A stretch of 64,000 nt of DNA from NCBI GenBank assembly GCA_005046945.1, contig SUSS01000004.1, positions 62,001-126,000 of the forward strand, written 5' to 3'. Every line of letters begins with the position of its first letter. The stretch's first letter is position 1. Below, piece after piece: positions 57,524 to 64,000 of the stretch. The notes beneath the pieces are model-generated. The model saw only the letters and a program-made list of their open reading frames with translations. It was not told where the DNA came from and made no database searches. Source of the DNA: Tissierella creatinini. GTDB taxonomy: Bacteria > Bacillota > Clostridia > Tissierellales > Tissierellaceae. A program made the position numbers and the translations under genes.

Positions 57524-59197
57524 TTACGCGTTTGCTGCTTCTCCCATGAACATTGCAATGTCATCTTCAACATTTGAGATAGTTCCGATTCCGAATGTTT
57601 CTACTAATACATTAGCTACATTTGGTGAAAGGAATGCTGGCAATGTTGGTCCTAAGTGAATATTTTTAACTCCTAAGGCTAATAGAGCTAATAATACTAT
57701 TACGGCCTTTTGCTCATACCAAGCAATATTATATGCTATTGGAAGGTCATTGATATCGTTTAATTCAAATACTTCTTTAAGCTTTAATGCAATTAGTGCT
57801 AAAGAGTAGGAGTCATTACATTGACCTGCATCTAATACTCTTGGAATTCCACCAATATCTCCTAGGTTCAACTTGTTGTATTTATATTTTGCACAGCCTG
57901 CTGTTAGGATTACAGTATCCTTTGGAAGGGCTGCTGCGAAATCTGTATAGTAGTTTCTGCTCTTCATTCTTCCATCACAACCAGCCATTACGAAGAACTT
58001 CTTGATTGCACCTGATTTAACTGCATCTACTACCTTATCTGCTAATGCAAATACTTGCTCGTGAGCGAATCCACCTACGATTTTACCAGTTTCAATTTCT
58101 GTCGGAGCTGGTAATTTCTTAGCATGCTCGATAACTATTGAGAAATCCTTAGCTTGTCCATCTACTCTGTCTGCAATATGCTTGAATCCAGGATATCCTG
58201 AAGCACCTGTCGTATATACTCTGTCAGCATAGCTAGCTAGTGGAGGTACAATACAGTTTGTTGTAAATAGAATTGCTCCATTGAAGGATTCGAATTCTTC
58301 TTTTTGATTCCACCATGCATTTCCATAGTTACCTACGAAGTGGTCATACTTCTTGAATGCAGGATAGTAGTTTGCCGGAAGCATTTCACTATGAGTATAA
58401 ACATCTACTCCTGTTCCTGCAGTTTGTTCTAATAATTCTTCAAAGTCCTTTAAGTCATGTCCTGAAACCAATATAGCTGGGTTGTTTCTAACTCCGATAT
58501 TTACTTCTGTTATTTCCGGATTACCATATGAGGATGTATTTGCTTTATCAAGTAATGCCATTGTAGTTACCCCGAAATTACCTGTTTCAAGTGTTAATGC
58601 AACTAAATCATCTGCTGTTAAACTATCATCTAGTGTAGCTGATAAAGCCTTTCTGATGAACTTAGAGATTTCTGGATCTTCATATCCTAAGTTTCCTGCA
58701 TGCTCAGCATATGCTGCCATACCCTTTAATCCATATATAATTAATTCTCTTAAAGACCTAACATCTTCGTTTTCAGTAGCAAGTATTCCTACCTTGTCGC
58801 TTACTGACTTAAATACTATTTCATCATCGCTATTTACTGTAAATTTTGCAGCATCAACTAATTCTCCTAATTTTACACCCTTTGCAGTTAATGCATTCTT
58901 TAATTCATCTCTTAATTTTAAAGCTTCTTTGATTTGAGCAAAGAATCTATCTTTATCAAAGTTAGCATTTGTAATTGTCATAAATAAACTATCTATTATA
59001 AATCTGTCAAGTCCCGGCATATTGTATCCAATTTCATCAGCCTTAACTCCATATAGGGAGATTCCTTTTAATGAATACATCATTAAGTCTTGAAGATTAG
59101 AGACTTCACTTGTCTTACCACATACTCCTACCTTTGTACAACCTTTACCACCAGCAGCTTCTTGACATTGATAACAAAACATTTTTTGTTCATCCAT
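57524..59197 (-). CDS. hcp: Hybrid cluster protein (hydroxylamine/NO reductase)
   Basis: 557-residue Hcp with an N-terminal [4Fe-4S] motif [21 protein letters not shown] at about residues 8-28 and the hybrid-cluster ligand regions: [44 protein letters not shown] and [10 protein letters not shown]. It reduces nitric oxide or hydroxylamine and protects anaerobes from nitrosative stress. ATG 59197 is chosen for AGGAGGC; a frame extension to 59245 exists. It is preceded by a GTAAC-N4-GTTAC operator at -41.5 from its likely start site. Confidence 0.96.
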   Translation of the reverse strand: MDEQKMFCYQCQEAAGGKGCTKVGVCGKTSEVSNLQDLMMYSLKGISLYGVKADEIGYNMPGLDRFIIDSLFMTITNANFDKDRFFAQIKEALKLRDELKNALTAKGVKLGELVDAAKFTVNSDDEIVFKSVSDKVGILATENEDVRSLRELIIYGLKGMAAYAEHAGNLGYEDPEISKFIRKALSATLDDSLTADDLVALTLETGNFGVTTMALLDKANTSSYGNPEITEVNIGVRNNPAILVSGHDLKDFEELLEQTAGTGVDVYTHSEMLPANYYPAFKKYDHFVGNYGNAWWNQKEEFESFNGAILFTTNCIVPPLASYADRVYTTGASGYPGFKHIADRVDGQAKDFSIVIEHAKKLPAPTEIETGKIVGGFAHEQVFALADKVVDAVKSGAIKKFFVMAGCDGRMKSRNYYTDFAAALPKDTVILTAGCAKYKYNKLNLGDIGGIPRVLDAGQCNDSYSLALIALKLKEVFELNDINDLPIAYNIAWYEQKAVIVLLALLALGVKNIHLGPTLPAFLSPNVANVLVETFGIGTISNVEDDIAMFMGEAANA

Positions 59198-59298
59198 TAA
59201 TTTGCCTCCTATAATATAATTTATTTTATTCAATCTGTTCTTCAATTACCCAATTTTCGACTTAATCAAGCATTTGTTTTCTCTATCCTGCTATTGCT

Positions 59299-59340
59299 AT
59301 TATAGCTTCTATTTTTTATTAAATCGGTAACCCAGGTTAC
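59299..59340 (-). promoter_or_regulatory. hcp promoter with HcpR-type operator
   Basis: GTAAC-CTGG-GTTAC (59340-59327) matches the GTAACNNNNGTTAC palindrome I recall for clostridial HcpR, a CRP-family NO regulator. TATAAT at 59304-59299 places its centre (59333.5) 41.5 bases upstream of a start at 59292, the class II activator geometry. Confidence 0.7.
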
Positions 59341-59350
59341 GGAAATACAA

Positions 59351-59593
59351 TTAATAATCTTTTCCTGCTGCTTGGATTCTTTCTGGGTTATTTACTGAGC
59401 ATGGGGTTACTCCATATACCATGCCACAGTGTGGACACTTAGTCTCAAGGTGAGTCATTTCAAAATCCTCATTACATTCTACACAAGTAATAGTAACTCC
59501 TGCTGGCATTGGTCTTGTGTTGAAGCCCATCATTCTTATTTTATCTACTACCGCCTTACCATTTCCAAAACTTCCTGTACAACCATCATGCAT
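59351..59593 (-). CDS. Small zinc-ribbon protein next to hcp
   Basis: 80-residue cytosolic protein. Two CxxC knuckles, CVEC (about 37-40) and CPHC (about 53-56), plus single Cys at 5 and 65; the spacing fits a zinc ribbon or rubredoxin-like site. AAGGAGGATT precedes the ATG. It lies between the ABC-ATPase operon and hcp, same strand, and may be cotranscribed with either. No named family recognised. Confidence 0.7.
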   Translation of the reverse strand: MHDGCTGSFGNGKAVVDKIRMMGFNTRPMPAGVTITCVECNEDFEMTHLETKCPHCGMVYGVTPCSVNNPERIQAAGKDY

Positions 59594-59623
59594 TATAAAA
59601 TCCTCCTTAAATCAATTCTTTTG

Positions 59624-59712
59624 TTATTCACTGTTCACTGTTAGTTGTTCACTCTTACCTCTTACCTCTTACTTCTTAACTCTTACCTATTACTTCTTAC
59701 CTCTTACTTGTA
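59624..59712. repeat. Degenerate short-tract repeat, locus 3
   Basis: CTCTTACCTCTTACCTCTTACTTCTTAACTC-type tract, hexa-heptamer variants, running from the ABC-ATPase stop region to the zinc-ribbon gene. Shares words with loci 1 and 2. Confidence 0.6.
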
Positions 59713-60694
59713 ACTGTTTTCCTGCTCTTAACTCACTTCTCATACCTTGAATTATTGAATCCATTCTTTCTAGTTCAACTAATATTTCCTTTTCTTCTTG
59801 ACTTGTTTCTATTATTTTAGATATACCACCATTTTTAATTACAATTCTTTTATCTGCAATTAAAGCAAGTGTTGGATCGTGAGTTGCCATAAGCACTATC
59901 TTATCTTTACTCACTAGTAGCTTAAGAGCTTTCTTTCTATCGATTCCTGCATTTTCTATTTCATCGATTAAGACTATTGGACTTGAGCTTAAAATTGCTG
60001 TATCTGCAATCATTAGCGCTCTAGATTGTCCACCGCTTAGGGCAGTAACTGGAGTTTCAAGATCAAACTTTTCTCCTGCCAAGTTATTTGCAGCATCTAT
60101 AATCCTTTGACTTGTCTCTTCTACATCTTCAACTAGCCTGCTCTGTGCATGAAGCTCTATAAACTCCTTAACTGTTAAATCCATTACGAAGTTCATATTC
60201 TGTGAAAGTTGAGCTACCAGCTTGTTATTGGATGAAAATCTCCACTTCATATCAGGTTTTTCTCCATTTATAAGGATGGCCCTTCCTGTAGGTGTATCCT
60301 TTTGGGCAGTCCACTCAATATCAGCTAATAGTCGACTCTTTCCTGACCCTGTAGGTCCTACTATGGACACTATTTCAGACTTATTTATGGTAAACTCCTC
60401 AAACCCTTCAGGATTTTTGGATTTATCATGGCCTGCTATTATGGTCAAGGAAGAGATACTTGTATCATCCTTGATTCCTAGGAATTCCTTCATCTGCCTT
60501 ATATAAGCTAATAAATCTTCTTTAAGCCTTTCCTTATCTATTGCCCAGTTCTCAATTTCCTCGCCTGAAAAATGGTTTAGATAGTCATCAAAGGTCTTAT
60601 CTTCAAAGCCTGTGATATCTAGCTTGTTATCTTCTAGATAGCTTACTATAAATGGGTACTTGTCTATTAATTCTCTTATGGTCAATTTACTCAT
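59690..60694 (-). CDS. Soluble ABC ATPase with N-terminal DUF1858-like domain
   Basis: About 334-residue protein with no membrane helix. Residues 1-65 (TIRELIDKYPFIVSYLEDNKLDITG) look like a DUF1858 helical module. The rest is one ABC domain: Walker A GPTGSGKSRLL, signature LSGGQSRALMIAD, Walker B PIVLIDEIEN and H-loop MATHDP. No permease is nearby. It overlaps the GTPase gene by eight bases with AGGTGA before ATG 60694. It belongs to an undescribed three-gene set near hcp, perhaps for metal-centre assembly. Confidence 0.85.
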   Translation of the reverse strand: MSKLTIRELIDKYPFIVSYLEDNKLDITGFEDKTFDDYLNHFSGEEIENWAIDKERLKEDLLAYIRQMKEFLGIKDDTSISSLTIIAGHDKSKNPEGFEEFTINKSEIVSIVGPTGSGKSRLLADIEWTAQKDTPTGRAILINGEKPDMKWRFSSNNKLVAQLSQNMNFVMDLTVKEFIELHAQSRLVEDVEETSQRIIDAANNLAGEKFDLETPVTALSGGQSRALMIADTAILSSSPIVLIDEIENAGIDRKKALKLLVSKDKIVLMATHDPTLALIADKRIVIKNGGISKIIETSQEEKEILVELERMDSIIQGMRSELRAGKQLQVRGKK

Positions 60695-61388
60695 AGTCAT
60701 CACCTAAATCCATCTTTCTTACATTCCCCATTTGATATGCCTCACCTATTCTGGTTTCTCCAAGGCAATAGGAACACAAGGCAGCTGGCATTGGGAACCT
60801 TAATTCCATACCTTGAACTGATTCTATTTTCTTTTCTTCATCTATTAATAGGGTACTTAACTCGAATGCTCCTTGGCCAGTAAGCCCATTTATATGCATT
60901 GTCATAGCTCTAGGGTTTACACTGCTTACCTTGGATGCAAATACTTCCCTTTCAGCTTGGGACACTATGTCTCCCTTGGTGATCACTACTATATCTGCTG
61001 ACTTTAGCATTGGCCCAATCTTCTTCGGCGTATTGATTCCTGAAAGATTATCTATGACGCAGACTCCCTTGATCTCCCTTATATAGGGTGAACACCTGTT
61101 GCATAGACCTGCTGATTCTGTAATCAATAGATCCAAGTCTAACTTTATACCCCACTGAACAACCTCTTCAATGTTGGATGCAAAGAAGTGGTCAGGGCAA
61201 AGTGCTCCTGATAAACCCTTCTTAACTGGGACACCTGCCTTCTCATACAAGACATCATCATCTGTATAAAGACAGTCAAATTTTACTACCCCTACTGATA
61301 TATTTCTTTGTTTTAATGCTTCTATTGTTTTAAGTATTATTGAGGTCTTTCCTGACGAAGGAGGACCTGAGAATACGACTAAGTTCAT
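60687..61388 (-). CDS. HypB/UreG-like G3E-type nucleotide-binding protein
   Basis: 233-residue P-loop protein. Walker A FSGPPSSGKTSI is at residues 5-16. LITESAGLCNRCSP (about 90-103) aligns with the ENVGNLVCP metal-switch region of HypB. TKGD stands in the place of the NKxD guanine site, and a late CSYC lies at about 210. Such SIMIBI GTPases insert Ni or other metals. Three bases separate it from the gene before and it overlaps the ABC gene after it. Confidence 0.82.
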   Translation of the reverse strand: MNLVVFSGPPSSGKTSIILKTIEALKQRNISVGVVKFDCLYTDDDVLYEKAGVPVKKGLSGALCPDHFFASNIEEVVQWGIKLDLDLLITESAGLCNRCSPYIREIKGVCVIDNLSGINTPKKIGPMLKSADIVVITKGDIVSQAEREVFASKVSSVNPRAMTMHINGLTGQGAFELSTLLIDEEKKIESVQGMELRFPMPAALCSYCLGETRIGEAYQMGNVRKMDLGDDYE

Positions 61389-61391
61389 TCT

Positions 61392-62633
61392 TTATTCCTC
61401 CAATACTGCATCATGAAATAGTTTTTCACATTTCTTTATTAAACTTCCAATGTCATTGCTATTTATATAATCCCAACCTAACCACATAAACTTCTGCTTA
61501 GGATTTAGACCATTTTCAACGTCAGGATGAGTTGATGGAAAATGTCCTTTAGTAGATAATAGTTCTCCTACTTCCTTTGAGAAGAAGAAGTCTACAAATG
61601 GCTTGGTTTGGTCCTTATTTTCCTTCTTGGCCAATAGGAATATTGGACTTATTACTGCTCCATCTTCTGGCCAAACAGGCTTTAGTGGACCATCTGCTCT
61701 TGCCATCTTTGTAAAGAAGTAAGGCATAATAGTTACTGTTGGAATTCCTGAGGTATTTTTTCTAGTGTGCGCCTTTAGCATTTCTGCAGGGTGCATACTT
61801 CTCATTAGGGATTTACCTAAGCTTGTAACCCCTTCTTCACCATAATTTTTATATATATTTAAAAGTATTGCATTGAATAAATCAAAGTCTCTCATAGGAA
61901 GGGATACTGAATCTTCAAACTCAGGAGATAATAAATCCTTCCAAGTCTTAGGCATCTTTCTACCATTAAGTTCCTCAGTGTTTACCATAAATACTGCTGC
62001 TACAACACTTATTACGGAATATTGCCCCTTTGGATCCTTTAAATCTATTTCATCATTATCAAAATCCTTATTTAGCTTGGTTAGGCCTGAATTATCCTCA
62101 AATACTCCACGTTCTTTAAACTTCCCCATCATATTCTTATCGAAGAATAAATCAAAGCCTGCGGATATAAATAAATCTGATAATGAGTCGGGATTATCTG
62201 ATTCAATCTTTTCCTTAATCCAATCTAGGCCCATATTGGCTGATTTCAATTCATAGTCCACTGTAAAATCAAATCTCTCCCTATTTTCATCCATCCAAGC
62301 ATTGAAGCCTTCTAGAAGTGGTATACGTACCGGACAAGGAAGTAGACCGTCAATCCTTATATCTCCTCCAGTAACCTTCTTTGATGCAACCAAGGCACTA
62401 TCAACAGATACTCTCTTTTGCTCTATGGCTTCAACTAATCTTTGCTCGAATAATTCAACATTTACCTTCTTGGAAAGACATGCCATTTCCATTGATATGG
62501 TCTTCCCCATTAACTTTCTCATCTTTTCATTAGTCAACTGCTCGAAACCATTGGAAACGAATATATCTATGGTCTCCGGATATTTTTCAGTTATATCAAA
62601 TACCTTATCCTTTATATCAAAATACTTGTTCAT
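61392..62633 (-). CDS. Cytosolic substrate-binding-protein-like protein with DUF1858 domain
   Basis: About 413-residue protein. Residues 1-70 form a DUF1858-like module (FDITEKYPETIDIFVSNGF). The rest has the bilobal fold marks of iron/spermidine-type substrate-binding proteins (KMPKTWKDLLSPEFEDSVSLPM and a late KPVWPEDGAVISPIFLL). No signal peptide or lipobox exists, so it is intracellular. It should bind a small ligand or metal inside the cell. TAGGAGGAAC fits ATG 62633. It heads the operon under the second HcpR-type site. Confidence 0.8.
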   Translation of the reverse strand: MNKYFDIKDKVFDITEKYPETIDIFVSNGFEQLTNEKMRKLMGKTISMEMACLSKKVNVELFEQRLVEAIEQKRVSVDSALVASKKVTGGDIRIDGLLPCPVRIPLLEGFNAWMDENRERFDFTVDYELKSANMGLDWIKEKIESDNPDSLSDLFISAGFDLFFDKNMMGKFKERGVFEDNSGLTKLNKDFDNDEIDLKDPKGQYSVISVVAAVFMVNTEELNGRKMPKTWKDLLSPEFEDSVSLPMRDFDLFNAILLNIYKNYGEEGVTSLGKSLMRSMHPAEMLKAHTRKNTSGIPTVTIMPYFFTKMARADGPLKPVWPEDGAVISPIFLLAKKENKDQTKPFVDFFFSKEVGELLSTKGHFPSTHPDVENGLNPKQKFMWLGWDYINSNDIGSLIKKCEKLFHDAVLEE

Positions 62634-62650
62634 AGTTCCTCCTAGTTTAT

Positions 62651-62745
62651 AACGAAGTGAGTCATCCACCTCGTTTCAGTGGTGTGAGGCAATTGCTATG
62701 CAATTGCTTCCGATACTTAAACCAAAGGGAACCGTCCCTTTTGGT
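62651..62745 (+). repeat. Dispersed structured repeat, copy D
   Basis: AACGAAGTG/CACCTCGTT hairpin, TTCAGTG, GTGTGAG, GCAATTG-CTATG-CAATTGC hairpin and CGATACTTAAACC, then an extra ACCAAAGGGA/TCCCTTTTGGT hairpin. It sits in the 5' leader of a minus-strand operon in opposite orientation, so this copy is not acting as that gene's riboswitch. Confidence 0.6.
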
Positions 62746-62777
62746 TATTCTCTTCTTGTCCGATTGCTTACTAACAT

Positions 62778-62819
62778 ATAGTATATTATTTAAATAAAAA
62801 AATCGGTAACTGAGGTTAC
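62778..62819 (-). promoter_or_regulatory. Second HcpR-type operator and promoter
   Basis: GTAAC-CTCA-GTTAC inside the larger perfect palindrome AATCGGTAAC..GTTACCGATT (62801-62825). A TACTAT -10 at 62783-62778 lies exactly the same distance from the operator centre as the hcp -10. Confidence 0.65.
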
Positions 62820-62948
62820 CGATTTGTAATAAATTTTTATCTATACCCTTCCTATCCCATGCAAATCAAAGAAAACAACTATATAGAATACCTATTAAGG
62901 GCTTGTCTGATAGGATAGATTCCTTAGAAATTGTTAAAAACAGAAGTG

Positions 62949-63395
62949 TTATCCTGTTCCAAGCATCCTAAGAATCTGTAAATCTAAATTCCTTCTAAAA
63001 TCTTCATTGGCCTGGGGATTCCTTTTTTTGAACTTGGAATATATTTTATTCTCTCTTCTAAGCTTCTGATTAAGATGCCTTCGATTTAGAATTCCATCGA
63101 TATTATCCTTACTTATTATAAGGCCATTCTGATTTAAGCAGATGGCTTCCTTTGCCAAACACATGGCAGCCAACCCGTAATCCTGAGAAATTAAGATATC
63201 TCCTTTTTGTATTCTATTAGCTATATAATAATCAGCACTATCCCTGGATATATCTACAGTCACTATTTCAGCATAGTCATCTTGAATTTCAACCGCATAG
63301 TTCTTAACTATAATAATATGGAGATCATATTTCTTAGCAAGCTCAACTGTTATATTTACTACTGGGCAACCATCTGCATCCACAAATATAACCAA
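62949..63395 (-). CDS. DUF188 (UPF0178) family protein
   Basis: 148-residue PIN-like YaiI/YqxD family protein. Motifs: FVDADGCPVVN at the start, SRDSADYYIANRI near residue 53, and LISQDYGLAA. Predicted nuclease fold; function unknown. Confidence 0.92.
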   Translation of the reverse strand: MVIFVDADGCPVVNITVELAKKYDLHIIIVKNYAVEIQDDYAEIVTVDISRDSADYYIANRIQKGDILISQDYGLAAMCLAKEAICLNQNGLIISKDNIDGILNRRHLNQKLRRENKIYSKFKKRNPQANEDFRRNLDLQILRMLGTG

Positions 63396-63420
63396 AATAA
63401 CACCTCACTCCTGTAGATTA

Positions 63421-63999
63421 TTACAATTCTTTTTCACTAGGAATAAGCCCCACCTTCCTTATAGCTTCTTTCCCACCCTTAGAATTCAACCACTGGATTA
63501 TGTTTCTTGCACTGTGGTTTTGGGGCAAATCACTTCTAATAACTGCATAATATCCATCCGTAAGGGGATATGAGCCATTTGCCATGTTTTCTTCTGTGGG
63601 AGCAACACCTTCATATGATAATACCTTTAGCCTTTCATCTATACCAGTAACTTCTCCCATGTGCTCTAAATATGTATATAAGGTATATCCCAGAGCGTAG
63701 CTATCTGTGGGACTTCCGTCTAAACCTCCATTATGATAAAATGCTACAAGCTCCAACATCCCTTCCATTGTAAGTTCTACATAGTTTTTCTGAATATCTG
63801 GATGCATATCTTCGCCCTTTAATATAAGATTGTCCATTTGTGATTGACTACCACTGTCTGCATTTCTACAAATTGGAACCAACTCTCGATTTGGGCCTCC
63901 CAGTTCAGACCAATTCTTAATACCATAATCAATATATATCTGTCTAACCTGGTCTTCAGTAATATTATCAGCCTCGTTTTCAATAGGGGTTATAAATAC
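63421..63999 (-). CDS. PstS-like phosphate-binding protein, 5'-truncated by the window
   Basis: The frame is open to the right window edge, so about 192 C-terminal residues are seen. IYIDYGIKNWSELGGP and ICRNADSGSQSQMD are the PstS hinge and phosphate-site motifs. NGGLDGSPTDSYALGYTLYTYL and the C-terminal ALPQNHSARNIIQWLNSKGG-like part follow. Probably the lipoprotein of a phosphate or similar importer. The N-terminus and neighbours lie outside. Confidence 0.85.
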   Translation of the reverse strand, partial: VFITPIENEADNITEDQVRQIYIDYGIKNWSELGGPNRELVPICRNADSGSQSQMDNLILKGEDMHPDIQKNYVELTMEGMLELVAFYHNGGLDGSPTDSYALGYTLYTYLEHMGEVTGIDERLKVLSYEGVAPTEENMANGSYPLTDGYYAVIRSDLPQNHSARNIIQWLNSKGGKEAIRKVGLIPSEKEL

Positions 64000-64000
64000 T

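Noticed and set aside
62801-62826. Palindrome as an intrinsic terminator of the DUF188 gene
   Set aside because: The exit run is not U-rich on the relevant strand, and its core and distance to a -10 box match the hcp operator exactly. A dual role is not excluded.

Overview
This is a 64 kb stretch of an A+T-rich chromosome from a strictly anaerobic, low-GC Gram-positive bacterium, most likely in the Clostridia/Tissierellia (Gottschalkia/Tissierella-like). The basis is strong AGGAGG ribosome sites, U-run terminators, lipoproteins with Gram-positive leaders, a selenocysteine formate dehydrogenase in a hylCBA-type electron-bifurcating operon, hybrid cluster protein, TrkAH, PyrDK, and no respiratory or outer-membrane genes apart from one TolC-like protein. 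The taxonomic call is an inference. No rRNA, tRNA, IS element, prophage or CRISPR array was seen.

Layout. 1-3.1 kb: 3' end of an ECF-transporter T subunit, a DUF169 protein and two lipoproteins. 3.2-4.5 kb: pyrIB. 4.8-12.8 kb: an AraC-type membrane sensor-regulator, a PepSY protein and a four-gene HlyD/MacB/permease/TolC-like export operon, with a dispersed structured repeat upstream of both transcription units. 12.8-20.9 kb: an orphan Phd antitoxin and the pyrF-carA-carB-pyrK-pyrD-pyrE operon. 21-26.6 kb: DEAD-box helicase, ABC-F protein, proA-proC. 26.8-30.4 kb: a preQ1-riboswitch-like leader with a radical-SAM/QueT queuosine salvage pair, msrB, pepF. 30.5-45.5 kb, all on the minus strand: a molybdenum supercluster comprising hylCBA, a ferritin-like gene and fdhF (Sec); moeA-mobB-mogA-mobA; then a Moco riboswitch and modABC-moaA-moaC/MOSC-moeA-like. 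45.8-56.8 kb: DUF1294, peptidase C26, hydrolase, ung, trkAH, a gamma-glutamylcysteine ligase plus ATP-grasp pair, a FAD dehydrogenase and a CDF exporter. 57-63 kb: OsmC, hcp, a zinc-ribbon protein, and an unusual ABC-ATPase / G3E GTPase / cytosolic binding-protein operon. The window closes with a DUF188 protein and a truncated PstS-like lipoprotein gene.

How the genes work together. The formate dehydrogenase needs molybdenum or tungsten and a pterin cofactor, and the window encodes the ModABC importer and much of the cofactor pathway, with a Moco riboswitch closing the loop. The two pyrimidine operons share a PyrR-type leader hairpin. In pyrF the hairpin overlaps the ribosome site of a 23-codon leader peptide whose stop lies in an intrinsic terminator. 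This suggests PyrR control of leader translation and thereby of termination. CarA has lost its glutaminase triad, so carbamoyl phosphate is probably made from free ammonia.

The strongest candidate for an undescribed system is at 57.5-62.8 kb. hcp and a divergently built three-gene operon (DUF1858-SBP-like protein, HypB-like GTPase, soluble ABC ATPase) each carry a GTAAC-N4-GTTAC operator at the same distance from a -10 box. The gene types look like a metallocentre assembly machine, possibly for the Hcp hybrid cluster.
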